Assembly (NCBI GenBank): GCA_013112555.1 | Contig: JABFGK010000001.1 | Span: forward strand, 2,330,581 to 2,394,580 | Origin: Planctomycetota bacterium | GTDB taxonomy: Bacteria; Planctomycetota; Phycisphaerae; Phycisphaerales; UBA5793 | Direction: 5' to 3' | Length of the DNA stretch: 64,000 nt | Position numbers and translations under genes: made by a program | The notes under the pieces: generated by a model | The model's database searches: none | Seen by the model: only the letters and a program-made list of their open reading frames with translations | Told to the model about the DNA's origin: nothing | In this document: positions 38,043-46,336 of the stretch, piece by piece | Layout of the letters: every line of letters begins with the position of its first letter | Numbering within the stretch: the stretch's first letter is position 1

Positions 38043-39704
38043 TCAGGCAAGGAGGACCGGCCTCGACTCCGGTCGGTCCGTATCGTCATTGGGGCGCTCA
38101 CTCTGAGTCCTGGGGAGGGAGAGGTGAAACGTGGTCCCGCTGCCGGCCTTCGAATCGACCGTGATTGTCCCGCCGTGCCGATTGACGATGCCGTACACCA
38201 CTGCGAGGCCGAGCCCGACCCCGCTCTCGCCGCCCTTGGTGGAATAGAAGGGCTCGAAGATGTGCGGAAGTACCTGTGGGTCAATCCCGATTCCTGAATC
38301 TCTGACTTCGATGTCGATGGTATCGGCATCACCCCGAAGCCGAACGTCAAGTTCCGCTTGTGCCTCCTCGACATGTTCCATCGCTTCAATGGCGTTGACG
38401 AGAAGCGCAATGAGGGCTTGTTGCAGTTGGTCTGCGTCCGCAGTGAGGATGCTATTGCCCATCAAGGGCTCGCTGGTCAAGCGCACATTGCTGATTTCCA
38501 GATGATGTCTGACGAGCATGAGGCTGCGCTCGACGATTTCATTGATATCGACCTGGGTCATTTCCGACCCGGTGGTACGTGCGAACGTGAGCATATTATG
38601 AATGATGGCCCCGCAGCGTGTGCATTCCTTGTCCATCACGCCGAGGTAGCGGTTAATCTCCTGGCGAACAGCATCTGGGAGTGACTGGTCGTCGAGTTCT
38701 CTTCTGATGAGGCGGGCATAGGTGAGCATGCCGCTGATCGGGTTATTAAGTTCATGGGCCACGGTGGCGGACAGTTTCCCAAGTGATGCCATCTTCTCCA
38801 TGTGCAGGACCTGGCGTTGGGCGTTCTTAAGTTCTTGTCGCTTCTCCTCGACCTTGTCTTCGAGTTTCTGGGACCACTCGGTTACCTCGCGACGTGCCTC
38901 CCTGAGGTCATACACCATGCGATTGAACGCCTCAGCGAGCCGGGCCAGTTCGTGATCGCCACGGACTTCGATGCGCGTATCCAGATCGCCTGCTGCAATT
39001 CGGCGGGTTCCCTGGTACAACTGCACAGCGGGCCGATGCACGACCCGCCGGATGAAGACGGCTGCGACGGCCCCGCTGATGAGAATCAGGACGATGGTGG
39101 TCCAGATCAGTTGCCGTTGGGTGGTGCCGATGACGGCTTCGAGCGGCTGCATGGACATTTCCACGTCGAGTACGCCGAGGACGCGTTGATCGGCAGGATG
39201 GAAGTGACAAGCCGCCGTCGAGCACGACTCGTCGTTTTCGATCACCGTCAGGTGTCGCAACACCTCCGGGCCTCCGGGCACACGGGTCAGGCTGCTGCGT
39301 TCGAGGACGGCACTGTCTTTGGTTTCGTCCTCTCCATGGCAACTGTGACAGGTGTCCGAGTCGATGGCAATCATCTGGCCGCGCTCGTCTGTGCTGGCTG
39401 ACAGGATGATGGTCCCGTGCTTGTCGTAGACACGAATGGCAGCAACCTCGGGTTGCTCAGCCAGGCGTTCGATCGTGACCTGTACCTCATTAAGTCTGTT
39501 GAGGAGCATCCCGTCGTGGGTGGCCTTTTTGATCAACCCGCTTGAGCGCTCGACATCGGCACGGACGAGGCCGAAGAAGTGTCCCTGAGTCGAGCGATAG
39601 TTGAGGAAGGAGTGGATTGCGAGGACCGCTGCGACGGTGATGGATAGCGGGACCAGCAGTCGGATCTCAAGCGAACGAAGGAATGCAACGATTCGTCGTG
39701 CCAT
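38043..39704 (-). CDS. Sensor histidine kinase with haem-binding motifs in its sensor domain
   Basis: 553 residues from the ATG at 39704, chosen for an AGGAG box just upstream and a clean membrane anchor (LEIRLLVPLSITVAAVLAIH). The extracytoplasmic sensor holds CHSCH, a c-type haem motif, and a second CSTAACH site. A second membrane helix and a HAMP region (RRIAAGDLDTRIEVRGD) follow. The kinase core has HELNNPISGML with the phosphorylated His, and ATPase boxes GIGIDPQVLPHIFEPFYSTK and GVGLGLAVV. This NtrB-like enzyme would report haem-sensed redox or gas signals to the adjacent NtrC-type regulator. The ligand is unknown; haem attachment is inferred from motifs. Confidence 0.88.
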   Translation of the reverse strand: MARRIVAFLRSLEIRLLVPLSITVAAVLAIHSFLNYRSTQGHFFGLVRADVERSSGLIKKATHDGMLLNRLNEVQVTIERLAEQPEVAAIRVYDKHGTIILSASTDERGQMIAIDSDTCHSCHGEDETKDSAVLERSSLTRVPGGPEVLRHLTVIENDESCSTAACHFHPADQRVLGVLDVEMSMQPLEAVIGTTQRQLIWTTIVLILISGAVAAVFIRRVVHRPAVQLYQGTRRIAAGDLDTRIEVRGDHELARLAEAFNRMVYDLREARREVTEWSQKLEDKVEEKRQELKNAQRQVLHMEKMASLGKLSATVAHELNNPISGMLTYARLIRRELDDQSLPDAVRQEINRYLGVMDKECTRCGAIIHNMLTFARTTGSEMTQVDINEIVERSLMLVRHHLEISNVRLTSEPLMGNSILTADADQLQQALIALLVNAIEAMEHVEEAQAELDVRLRGDADTIDIEVRDSGIGIDPQVLPHIFEPFYSTKGGESGVGLGLAVVYGIVNRHGGTITVDSKAGSGTTFHLSLPRTQSERPNDDTDRPESRPVLLA

Positions 39705-39904
39705 TGGCTCCTGCCCTCGCCTCCCGGACGGGATGGCTCGTTTCCCCTGCTTCAAGTGTACACGATGCCGGCCGTTGCGGAAGTAAGCAGTCTGTAGAGA
39801 ATGTCTGCGCGTGGTGCGGTGTGCCACGTCGCTTGAGACTCGATTCATGCGAATAGATGGGAAAAAACAGGTGCTTTCGCGAATCCAGCCGGTCTGGGTC
39901 GTGC

Positions 39905-39920
39905 TGGTGTGTGCTTTGCT
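39905..39920 (+). promoter_or_regulatory. Sigma-54 promoter (-24/-12) upstream of the first GcvH-like gene
   Basis: TGGTGTGTGCTTTGCT matches TGGYRYRNNNNTTGCW at every defined position, with GG and GC separated by exactly 10 nt. It lies 107 nt before the start codon at 40028, inside the 323-bp divergent region shared with the NtrB/NtrC-like pair. The rest of that region holds short inverted repeats (for example CGTGG-N9-CCACG) that could be enhancer sites. Confidence 0.8.
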
Positions 39921-40027
39921 GATCCCTGTTGGATTGCGGTGCGACCCTACCGGGTGACTTACCTATGCGAGCACCGGTGGGGGCGTTCTACAACGGATTG
40001 ACAGCAACGGACTCGGAGGCATCAGCG

Positions 40028-40759
40028 ATGAACGTGCCACACTCGGCTCCGACTTGTGTTTGGATGAGCGCGGGAGTCCTGAACTACAAACTCTGCGATC
40101 GAAACTACAACTGCGAGCACTGTCCACTCGATGCAGCGCTGCGAGGCGTTGCCCCGGAATGTCAGTCGGGCCGAAGCAAGAGTCATGGGCTATTGACATA
40201 TCGAGATGGGTTCCCATCTGATCGGCATTACACTCGGGGACACACATGGGTCCAACCACACGCCGACGGCTCGGGGTCCATCCGAATCGGTCTGGATCGA
40301 TTTGCCGTTGAGCACCTTCCCAGAATCACACTGGTCCGTTGGGCAGGGGATTCATCCTCTTATGATGCGGGCCGCGTGCTGTGCCGGCTGTTCTTTGATG
40401 GCGTATCGCTGCCGCTGGAGTGCCCGTTTGCGATCAGCGGGTATGAGCCGAACCCAGTGTTGGAGAATGAGTCAGAGGTTGTATCCGCTGATCCGTACGA
40501 GCGAGGTTGGATCGCCGATCTGGTGCCGGCTGACCCTCATGTTCTTGACACGGTGAGCCTGCTCGATGCGCGCCAGGCCACCCGACTGGCGTCGGTTGAA
40601 TCTCGGCGTCTGCGCCGCTGTCTCGCATTTCATCTCCTGGTGCAGGATGACAGCCGGCCGACGAGTTCGCTGCAGAATGAGCACCGTCTGCTGGATAATC
40701 TTCGCCATCTGCTTGGTGCCCCTCGGTTTCTTCAGTTGCTGGGGGAACTGGTGCACTAG
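40028..40759 (+). CDS. Cys-rich GcvH-like protein of the redox operon, lacking the lipoyl lysine
   Basis: 243 residues from the ATG at 40028, chosen because GGAGG lies 8 nt upstream; the open frame extends to 39929. The N-terminus has CVWMSAGVLNYKLCDRNYNCEHC (first part CVWMSAG, then C-x5-C-x2-C), a possible metal site. Residues about 75-185 resemble glycine-cleavage H protein (HTWVQPHADGSGSIRIGLD, then ADPYERGWIADLVP). Where GcvH carries the lipoylated Lys, this protein has a Leu/Pro-rich turn, so it cannot be lipoylated there. Similar proteins are known in Hmc-like redox clusters. It is the first gene behind a sigma-54 promoter; role unknown. Confidence 0.72.
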   Translation: MNVPHSAPTCVWMSAGVLNYKLCDRNYNCEHCPLDAALRGVAPECQSGRSKSHGLLTYRDGFPSDRHYTRGHTWVQPHADGSGSIRIGLDRFAVEHLPRITLVRWAGDSSSYDAGRVLCRLFFDGVSLPLECPFAISGYEPNPVLENESEVVSADPYERGWIADLVPADPHVLDTVSLLDARQATRLASVESRRLRRCLAFHLLVQDDSRPTSSLQNEHRLLDNLRHLLGAPRFLQLLGELVH

Positions 40760-40896
40760 CACACGCTGAATCCCTCTACACCGCTGTTGACGATCTCAGC
40801 GCTTGGTCGCGTAAGTCGTCCGGCATTTCACGGGAGCAGAGACGATCATGGCTTGTTTCCAGTTCAGAAACGCGTGTTGGCCTGAAGCGGGCTCCG

Positions 40897-40912
40897 TGGC
40901 GCGCTTCTTGCA
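40897..40912 (+). promoter_or_regulatory. Second sigma-54 promoter (-24/-12)
   Basis: TGGCGCGCTTCTTGCA fits TGGYRYRNNNNTTGCW perfectly, again with GG-N10-GC. It lies 50 nt before the start codon at 40962. About 45 bp upstream is GTTTC-N7-GAAAC (about 40850-40868), a possible enhancer half-site pair. The four redox genes that follow have no other obvious promoter. Confidence 0.85.
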
Positions 40913-40961
40913 CTATGCCATATAGACCACGTCTCCCAAATGGTCATGCCTGGAGTCAATC

Positions 40962-41753
40962 ATGCAATACGCCGTCATCCGAAGAAATCTGAAAGACGTG
41001 ACGCTGGCCGCAGCCATTACCGGTGCCATCGTCCTGACGCTCCCTCTGCTGGCCACGATTGCCGTCGTAGTAAGACCGATCGTCGCGCTGGGCATTGCAC
41101 TGGTCATGGTACTGGTTTGCATTGCATGCGGCCTGAGTACCCGGTTTCGGGTCTGGCTCGATGAGCACGACTCGACTGAGATTACGTATCGCGGCCTTCA
41201 CTTTCGCACGGACACACGTCTGTCTCTGAACCACTGCTGGGTCCGCGAGGGTGCGTCGTATTCGATCGGTGCCGACGACTTGATTCAGGCTGCGCTGGGG
41301 CCGGTCACATCCGTGGATTTGCCGGCAGTCGGTCTGAAGATCAGGCAGGGCGATCCCTTGTTCCGCCTTCGCAGTCGCACTCGAACGCTCGAGGTTCGTT
41401 CCCCGATTACCGGCACGGTGGCGGCGTCCAATGACGCGTTGCAGGACACGCCCGGCCTTGTGAATGAGCACCCGTATACCGCCGGCTGGATCGTCCGACT
41501 GACGCCGGATACCGGGCGGGTTGACTCAGGACGGCTGCTCAAAGGGAGACCGGCACGGGCGTGGTTCAACCGAGAGGTTGATCACTTCTGTCTGTCGCTT
41601 CCCAAGCGTTTTGACACTGCATCCGAGGCGGGCGCCGTCACTTCCGTGCCGGCTGACACGGTCCACTTGTGGATCGACGACTCATCGTGGCGCCGGTTGG
41701 CATCAGCGATGTTCTCCGGGCAACCTCGTCATGATTCCACCTCATACTCGTAG
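40962..41753 (+). CDS. Membrane-anchored GcvH-like protein, lacking the lipoyl lysine
   Basis: 263 residues with a GGAG box 6 nt before the ATG. Two membrane helices (about 14-60) are followed by a GcvH/biotinyl-like domain. It reads YSIGADDLIQAALGPVTSVDLP, GDPLFRLRSRTRTLEVRSPITGTV and EHPYTAGWIVRLTP. The hammerhead turn lacks the usual Lys, so it is probably not lipoylated. It is a distant paralogue of the soluble protein at 40028 and lies directly behind its own sigma-54 promoter. It may be a membrane-side structural subunit of the redox complex (inference). Confidence 0.72.
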   Translation: MQYAVIRRNLKDVTLAAAITGAIVLTLPLLATIAVVVRPIVALGIALVMVLVCIACGLSTRFRVWLDEHDSTEITYRGLHFRTDTRLSLNHCWVREGASYSIGADDLIQAALGPVTSVDLPAVGLKIRQGDPLFRLRSRTRTLEVRSPITGTVAASNDALQDTPGLVNEHPYTAGWIVRLTPDTGRVDSGRLLKGRPARAWFNREVDHFCLSLPKRFDTASEAGAVTSVPADTVHLWIDDSSWRRLASAMFSGQPRHDSTSYS

Positions 41754-41888
41754 GTCGGAGTGTGCTCTTCTTGCCGCATGAGCGCCGAAGGCACTCCGGT
41801 TATGGTGGTCTCAGATTCGGTCATACAGACCAGCCGCGCACACAGAGGCGAACAGGCGGGTCGGCCGGCCCACGAAAGAGTCGAACCC

Positions 41889-42804
41889 ATGCACCCTACA
41901 CCGACACAACACACTTCAACGGGAACAAGTCGCCGCAACTTCGTCAAACTGTCGGGCGTCTGCCTGGCGTCACTGGCACTCCCAGAAGCCGTCGAGGCAT
42001 CTGCCGGCGAGGAGACGCTGGACCCGGACCGCAACGGGGTCCTGGTTGACCTGACGGTCTGCATCGGGTGCCGCCGATGTGAATGGGCCTGCCGGCGGGC
42101 GAACGGGATTGACGACGGGCCGATGAGTGAGTGTGATGACACCTCGGTATTTGATGAGTTCCGTCGGCCGGCCTCGGACCGGTTCACAGTGGTCAACCGC
42201 ATTGCGTGTGAGGATGACCCGGACCATCCGGACCATGTTAAGTCCCAATGTATGCATTGCGAGCATCCGGCCTGTGCCTCGGCTTGTCTGGTTGGCGCGA
42301 TGGAGAAGACGCCGGAAGGCCCGGTCACCTATGACGCAAGCAAGTGCATCGGATGTCGCTATTGCATGGTGGCCTGCCCGTTCCAATGCGCTGCGTATGA
42401 GTACGAGCGCAGGGTCACTCCTCGGGTGCAAGTGCACGCTGTGCCGCGAGCGCACGGCCGCCGGCAAGGTGCCGGCGTGCGTTGAAATCTGCCCGGTGGA
42501 GACGCTGTTTTACGGGAAGCGTTCCGACCTGCTGGCCTATGCCCACGAACTGATATGCCGGCATCCGGAGCGATACGTTGATCATGTCTATGGAGAGCAT
42601 GAAGTTGGAGGTACGTCGTGGCTCTACCTGTCCGATCGGCCCTTCACCGAACTGGGATTGCCGACCCTCCCGATGGGAAGCCCGGCAGTCCGGTCCGAGA
42701 CGATTCAGCACGGGATCTTCAAGGGGTTTGCAGCCCCCCTGCTCCTGTGCGGGATGCTGGCCGCCCTCAACAAGGTGACCCAGCGATCCCAGCCGTCGCC
42801 CTGA
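41889..42804 (+). pseudogene. Tat-exported four-cluster ferredoxin subunit (HybA/NrfC-like), frameshifted
   Basis: The protein starts with the twin-arginine signal [11 protein letters not shown], then cluster motifs [24 protein letters not shown] and [13 protein letters not shown]. After [11 protein letters not shown] the fourth motif continues only in the +1 frame ([17 protein letters not shown]). That frame ends with a membrane anchor (GIFKGFAAPLLLCGMLAALNK) at 42804. Omitting one base at about 42430 restores the whole protein. Function: electron transfer between the membrane subunit and the periplasmic cytochrome in HybA/HmcB-type complexes. The neighbours are intact, so sequencing error or a very recent mutation should be excluded first. 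Confidence 0.85.
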
Positions 42805-44015
42805 TCCGGCCGATCGCCTCACATCGAGAAACGCCTCGGTATTTCACGCTCGGCACCCTTGTCGTGCTGGCCGTGGCGCTGGTCGGCAGTGCCAGCCTGG
42901 CCTATCGCTTTGTCTTCGGGCTCGGGGCTGCGACGAACCTGAGCAACAGCCACCCCTGGGGGATCTGGATTGCCATTGATGTGGCATGCGGTGTGGCACT
43001 CGCGGCGGGCGGATTCACGACAGCGTTTCTCGCTCATCTGACACATCGGAGTGAGTATCACGCGATTGTGCGGCCGGCACTTCTGACCGCCCTGATCGGC
43101 TATACCTTTGTGGCCCTGGGGGTGGCAACCGACCTGGGTCGCTTCTGGGCCATGTGGCACATCATGCTCCCGACCATGTGGCAGGGGAACTCCGTCCTGT
43201 TCGAGGTCGGCATGTGCGTCATGTGCTATCTGACCGTCCTCTATATCGAGTTTCTGCCGATCGTGTGCGAACGATTCATCGGGGCCGTCCGCTTGCCGGG
43301 ACCGCTGGCGATCCTGAATCGGCCGATTGACGGCGCGCTGCGACGACTCGACCGCGGCCTCTCGAAGGTAATGACCGTGTTCATTATTCTCGGCGTCGTT
43401 CTGTCGTGCATGCATCAATCATCACTCGGCACGCTCATGGTCATTGCCGGGCCGAAACTGCACCCGCTCTGGCAAACCCCGATGCTCCCGCTGTTCTTCC
43501 TGTTATCGGCGTTTGCCGTCGGGTTCCCGATGGTGATCTTCGAATCGCTCATCGCCTCCCGATCGTTCCGATTGCCGCCTGAGCAACCGGTGCTGTCCAG
43601 ATTGGCCGGGTACGTCCCGATCATCCTGGGCTTGTATCTTGCAGCCAAGGTCATCGACATGGCAAACCGGGGCACCTTCGGCTACCTGAGTGAGCTCTCC
43701 CTGCCGAGTGTCATGTTCACGCTTGAAGTTGTCCTGGGCGTTCTTCTTCCGATGGCGATCTTCCTGAGTTCGAGGCTGCGGCAGTCAGTCGCCTGGCTCT
43801 TCACCGGAGCAGCGCTCGTGATCTTGGGGGTGGTGCTGAATCGGCTGGATGTGTTCCTGATTGCCTACTCACCGACTTACAACCTGACGCCATATGTCCC
43901 GGCCTGGACCGAGTACGCCGTGACAGCCGGGTTCATCGCGTTGATCGTTCTCATTTATCGCTTTGTTGCTCTTAACTTCCCAGTCATTGAGCATCTGAAA
44001 AGGGCACCCGCATGA
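42747..44015 (+). CDS. NrfD/HybB-type quinone-interacting membrane subunit
   Basis: About 422 residues from the GTG at 42747, which overlaps the end of the ferredoxin gene. The true start is uncertain: homology begins near ETPRYFTLGT, a CTG at 42801 overlaps the upstream stop, and the frame opens earlier. About ten membrane helices are visible, including HPWGIWIAIDVACGVALAAGG, WHIMLPTMWQGNSVLFEVG and LSCMHQSSLGTL, which are HybB/HmcC-like landmarks. This subunit exchanges electrons with (mena)quinone in the membrane. Its stop overlaps the cytochrome start by 4 nt (ATGA), so the two are coupled. Confidence 0.88.
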   Translation: MRDAGRPQQGDPAIPAVALIRPIASHRETPRYFTLGTLVVLAVALVGSASLAYRFVFGLGAATNLSNSHPWGIWIAIDVACGVALAAGGFTTAFLAHLTHRSEYHAIVRPALLTALIGYTFVALGVATDLGRFWAMWHIMLPTMWQGNSVLFEVGMCVMCYLTVLYIEFLPIVCERFIGAVRLPGPLAILNRPIDGALRRLDRGLSKVMTVFIILGVVLSCMHQSSLGTLMVIAGPKLHPLWQTPMLPLFFLLSAFAVGFPMVIFESLIASRSFRLPPEQPVLSRLAGYVPIILGLYLAAKVIDMANRGTFGYLSELSLPSVMFTLEVVLGVLLPMAIFLSSRLRQSVAWLFTGAALVILGVVLNRLDVFLIAYSPTYNLTPYVPAWTEYAVTAGFIALIVLIYRFVALNFPVIEHLKRAPA

Positions 44016-45196
44016 TCCTCCGACCCATGGTTGTGGTTTGCACTGCCGTGCCGCTGCTGGCAGCCGGTGTACAGATTCCCCATCTGATCACTGCTGCATC
44101 GGATTCGAGCACCTTGCCGACACGCGGTCCGGACTCGAGGATTGCCGACGGCAGCATGTCTGAAGACGTCACGGACAATCCATTTCGAGCCGCCTTCCAT
44201 CAGGCCATGAGGTCGCACATTCAGGGGACGGCCGGTCTGCTTGATGATGGGAACGACCAGCCGCAACAACCTGAAACGGTTGCTTTGTCAACATTGTCGC
44301 GTTTCTTCAGCACGGTTCAGTTCGATCATGAGATCCATGCTGACATGTCGTTGATGAGCGGTGGGTGCGGCAACTGCCACCATGACCCGTCGGCAGAGGA
44401 TGGGGTCCGGATTGCAGCCTGCCGTGAGTGTCACGTTTCGGACAGTCGTAACGCCACGCTTGAGCAGCCGAGTTTGAAAGGTGCCTTCCACCGGCAGTGC
44501 CTCGGGTGTCATCGAGATTGGACTCACGACAATGCGTGCGGGTTCTGCCATCGGGAGGTTGACGACCTGACCACGACGCACTCTACGGCCGATGCGACCG
44601 ATATCGTCGGGGTGGCGCATCCGAGCATCAAGGCACAGGCCGTGTACTCGTACGAAACCAGTTATGTGCCTGCACCCGGTGTGACGTTTCACCATCTTGA
44701 GCATGTCACGTCGTTCCAGTTGAAGTGCGTCGATTGCCATCGCAGCGGTTCGTGTGATCGCTGTCATGATGCATCATTGGTCCGGGAGCCTGTCGCGCAT
44801 GCTCAGGACTGTAACTCGTGTCACGCACGGAACGGGTGCGAGTTTTGTCACACTGCGGAGAGCCGGCCTTCGTTTGATCATGAGTCACGAACCGGTTGGT
44901 CCCTGGAGCCGAGTCATTCAAAACTGACGTGCACGAAGTGCCACGGCGAGGTGACGTCCTTTGTGTCCCCGAGCACGGATTGTCGCGGGTGTCACGATCG
45001 GCTCGATCCGGAAGGCTTCGATCATGCCGTCACCGGGGTGGTGCTCTCAGGCAGTCATGCGCATTACGAGTGCAGTCGCTGCCATCAAGGGAATCGGCTC
45101 AGCACGCCGGCCTCCTGCTCGAAGTGTCACGCCGACAAGTCATACCCTGCCTTCATGCCGGGGGATGACAAAGTAGTGGATGGTGGTCAACAGTGA
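44012..45196 (+). CDS. Dodecahaem c-type cytochrome of the redox complex
   Basis: 394 residues with an N-terminal signal or anchor helix. Twelve CxxCH haem-attachment motifs are present: CGNCH, CRECH, CLGCH, CGFCH, CVDCH, CDRCH, CNSCH, CEFCH, CTKCH, CRGCH, CSRCH and CSKCH. Scattered distal His residues (for example FDHEIH, FHHLEHV) suit bis-His class III-type haems. An AAGGG box and an ATGA overlap couple it to the NrfD-type gene. It should collect or deliver electrons on the outer face, as in Hmc/Qrc-like complexes. The direction of flow and the partner enzyme are not evident here. Confidence 0.92.
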   Translation: MILRPMVVVCTAVPLLAAGVQIPHLITAASDSSTLPTRGPDSRIADGSMSEDVTDNPFRAAFHQAMRSHIQGTAGLLDDGNDQPQQPETVALSTLSRFFSTVQFDHEIHADMSLMSGGCGNCHHDPSAEDGVRIAACRECHVSDSRNATLEQPSLKGAFHRQCLGCHRDWTHDNACGFCHREVDDLTTTHSTADATDIVGVAHPSIKAQAVYSYETSYVPAPGVTFHHLEHVTSFQLKCVDCHRSGSCDRCHDASLVREPVAHAQDCNSCHARNGCEFCHTAESRPSFDHESRTGWSLEPSHSKLTCTKCHGEVTSFVSPSTDCRGCHDRLDPEGFDHAVTGVVLSGSHAHYECSRCHQGNRLSTPASCSKCHADKSYPAFMPGDDKVVDGGQQ

Positions 45197-45203
45197 GTCG
45201 TTC

Positions 45204-46043
45204 TTACCCGCCTCGCTCGGTATAGAAGTAGCCGCCGTCGCGCCGGAACATACGACCGTCGGTCGCAATGACCTCAGCATAGGTCATCTTGACGGCATGG
45301 CCGTCGCCAAAGACCCATTGATTGGCCGCGGCATCCTTTGGATGTTGCTCTTCGCCGGGTGGAACATCGCCGTGCGCGCTGCTTTGGCAGGTTGTCATGG
45401 GGCAGCCGTGGAATCCGACTCGTCTGAGCAAGTCAGGCTGGCGGGAGTTGATCCCGATATTGTTTGTGTCGCCGGCCATCGCAAATCGATCCGGGTGCTT
45501 GACCTTGTCGGTGCGACATGGGGTCATATCGCGCTGCTGTGAGCGGGCACCATAGTACAGATCGTCTTCGAAACTCAATCCCATCGCGCCGCCGTAGGAC
45601 GGACGATCAGCCCCGTTCATTGAGTAGCAGTATACGGGGAGGCCGTAGTTGATCTGAGACCAGGTCAGTTCGGTGGCCTCAAAGCCGGGCACGATCTCCT
45701 GCATGTAGCCGACATCAGGATGTCGATCCGTTGCGATCGGGCAATCCCAGACTTCGGGCTTGCCGTCCATGAACCGTGAGAGCGCGCGGTACCACGAATT
45801 CTCCAGGACATCGCCGGCAATGTCGGTCGCGTACCCGGGGGAGTAGAAGTCGCTAAAACTGAGCGCGTAGGCGTGCTGCCCTTGCCCGATCTGCCGCAGC
45901 TGTGAGAGGCACATCATCTCTTTCCCCGTGATCCGGGCACGGGAGAGGGCCGGCAGCAGAATCCCGATCAGCAGGGCGATAATCGAAATGACCACCAGGA
46001 GTTCGATGAGCGTGAAAGCGCGATACGACGTTTTGTTCGACAT
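45204..46043 (-). CDS. Prepilin-type N-terminal cleavage/methylation domain protein
   Basis: 279 residues. The short basic leader precedes [25 protein letters not shown]; the body has LSRARITGKEMMCLSQLRQIG and VKHPDRFAMAGDTN. It ends NQWVFGDGHAVKMTYAEV, the family's DGH block. AAGGAAG stands 7 nt before the ATG. It is the same family as the four genes at 7.9-12.4 kb but more distant. It is convergent with the cytochrome operon, leaving only 7 nt between stops. Confidence 0.85.
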   Translation of the reverse strand: MSNKTSYRAFTLIELLVVISIIALLIGILLPALSRARITGKEMMCLSQLRQIGQGQHAYALSFSDFYSPGYATDIAGDVLENSWYRALSRFMDGKPEVWDCPIATDRHPDVGYMQEIVPGFEATELTWSQINYGLPVYCYSMNGADRPSYGGAMGLSFEDDLYYGARSQQRDMTPCRTDKVKHPDRFAMAGDTNNIGINSRQPDLLRRVGFHGCPMTTCQSSAHGDVPPGEEQHPKDAAANQWVFGDGHAVKMTYAEVIATDGRMFRRDGGYFYTERGG

Positions 46044-46336
46044 AGCAAACTTCCTTTGATGAACTCGCTGGGCATCCCCAAGCCCATTGTGACGGCTCCC
46101 CCGGACTGTGCGACGGCACGCTCGTGATCACTGATATGGTATCAGAAGGCTGTGGTTTCGTCTATTTCGATTCTGCGTCTGCGGATGGTGCGTCATGCAC
46201 CCGGGCAATCTCATCGCAGGGGCATGCCGGAAGCACCCTCGGAGCGGCAAACCAGAGTAAGCGGTCCTATGCCTGGACAAAAACAAGCGCCCTGCGAGAA
46301 GTCGATGGTCACTTGTCTGTCATCAAGCATCAAGGG

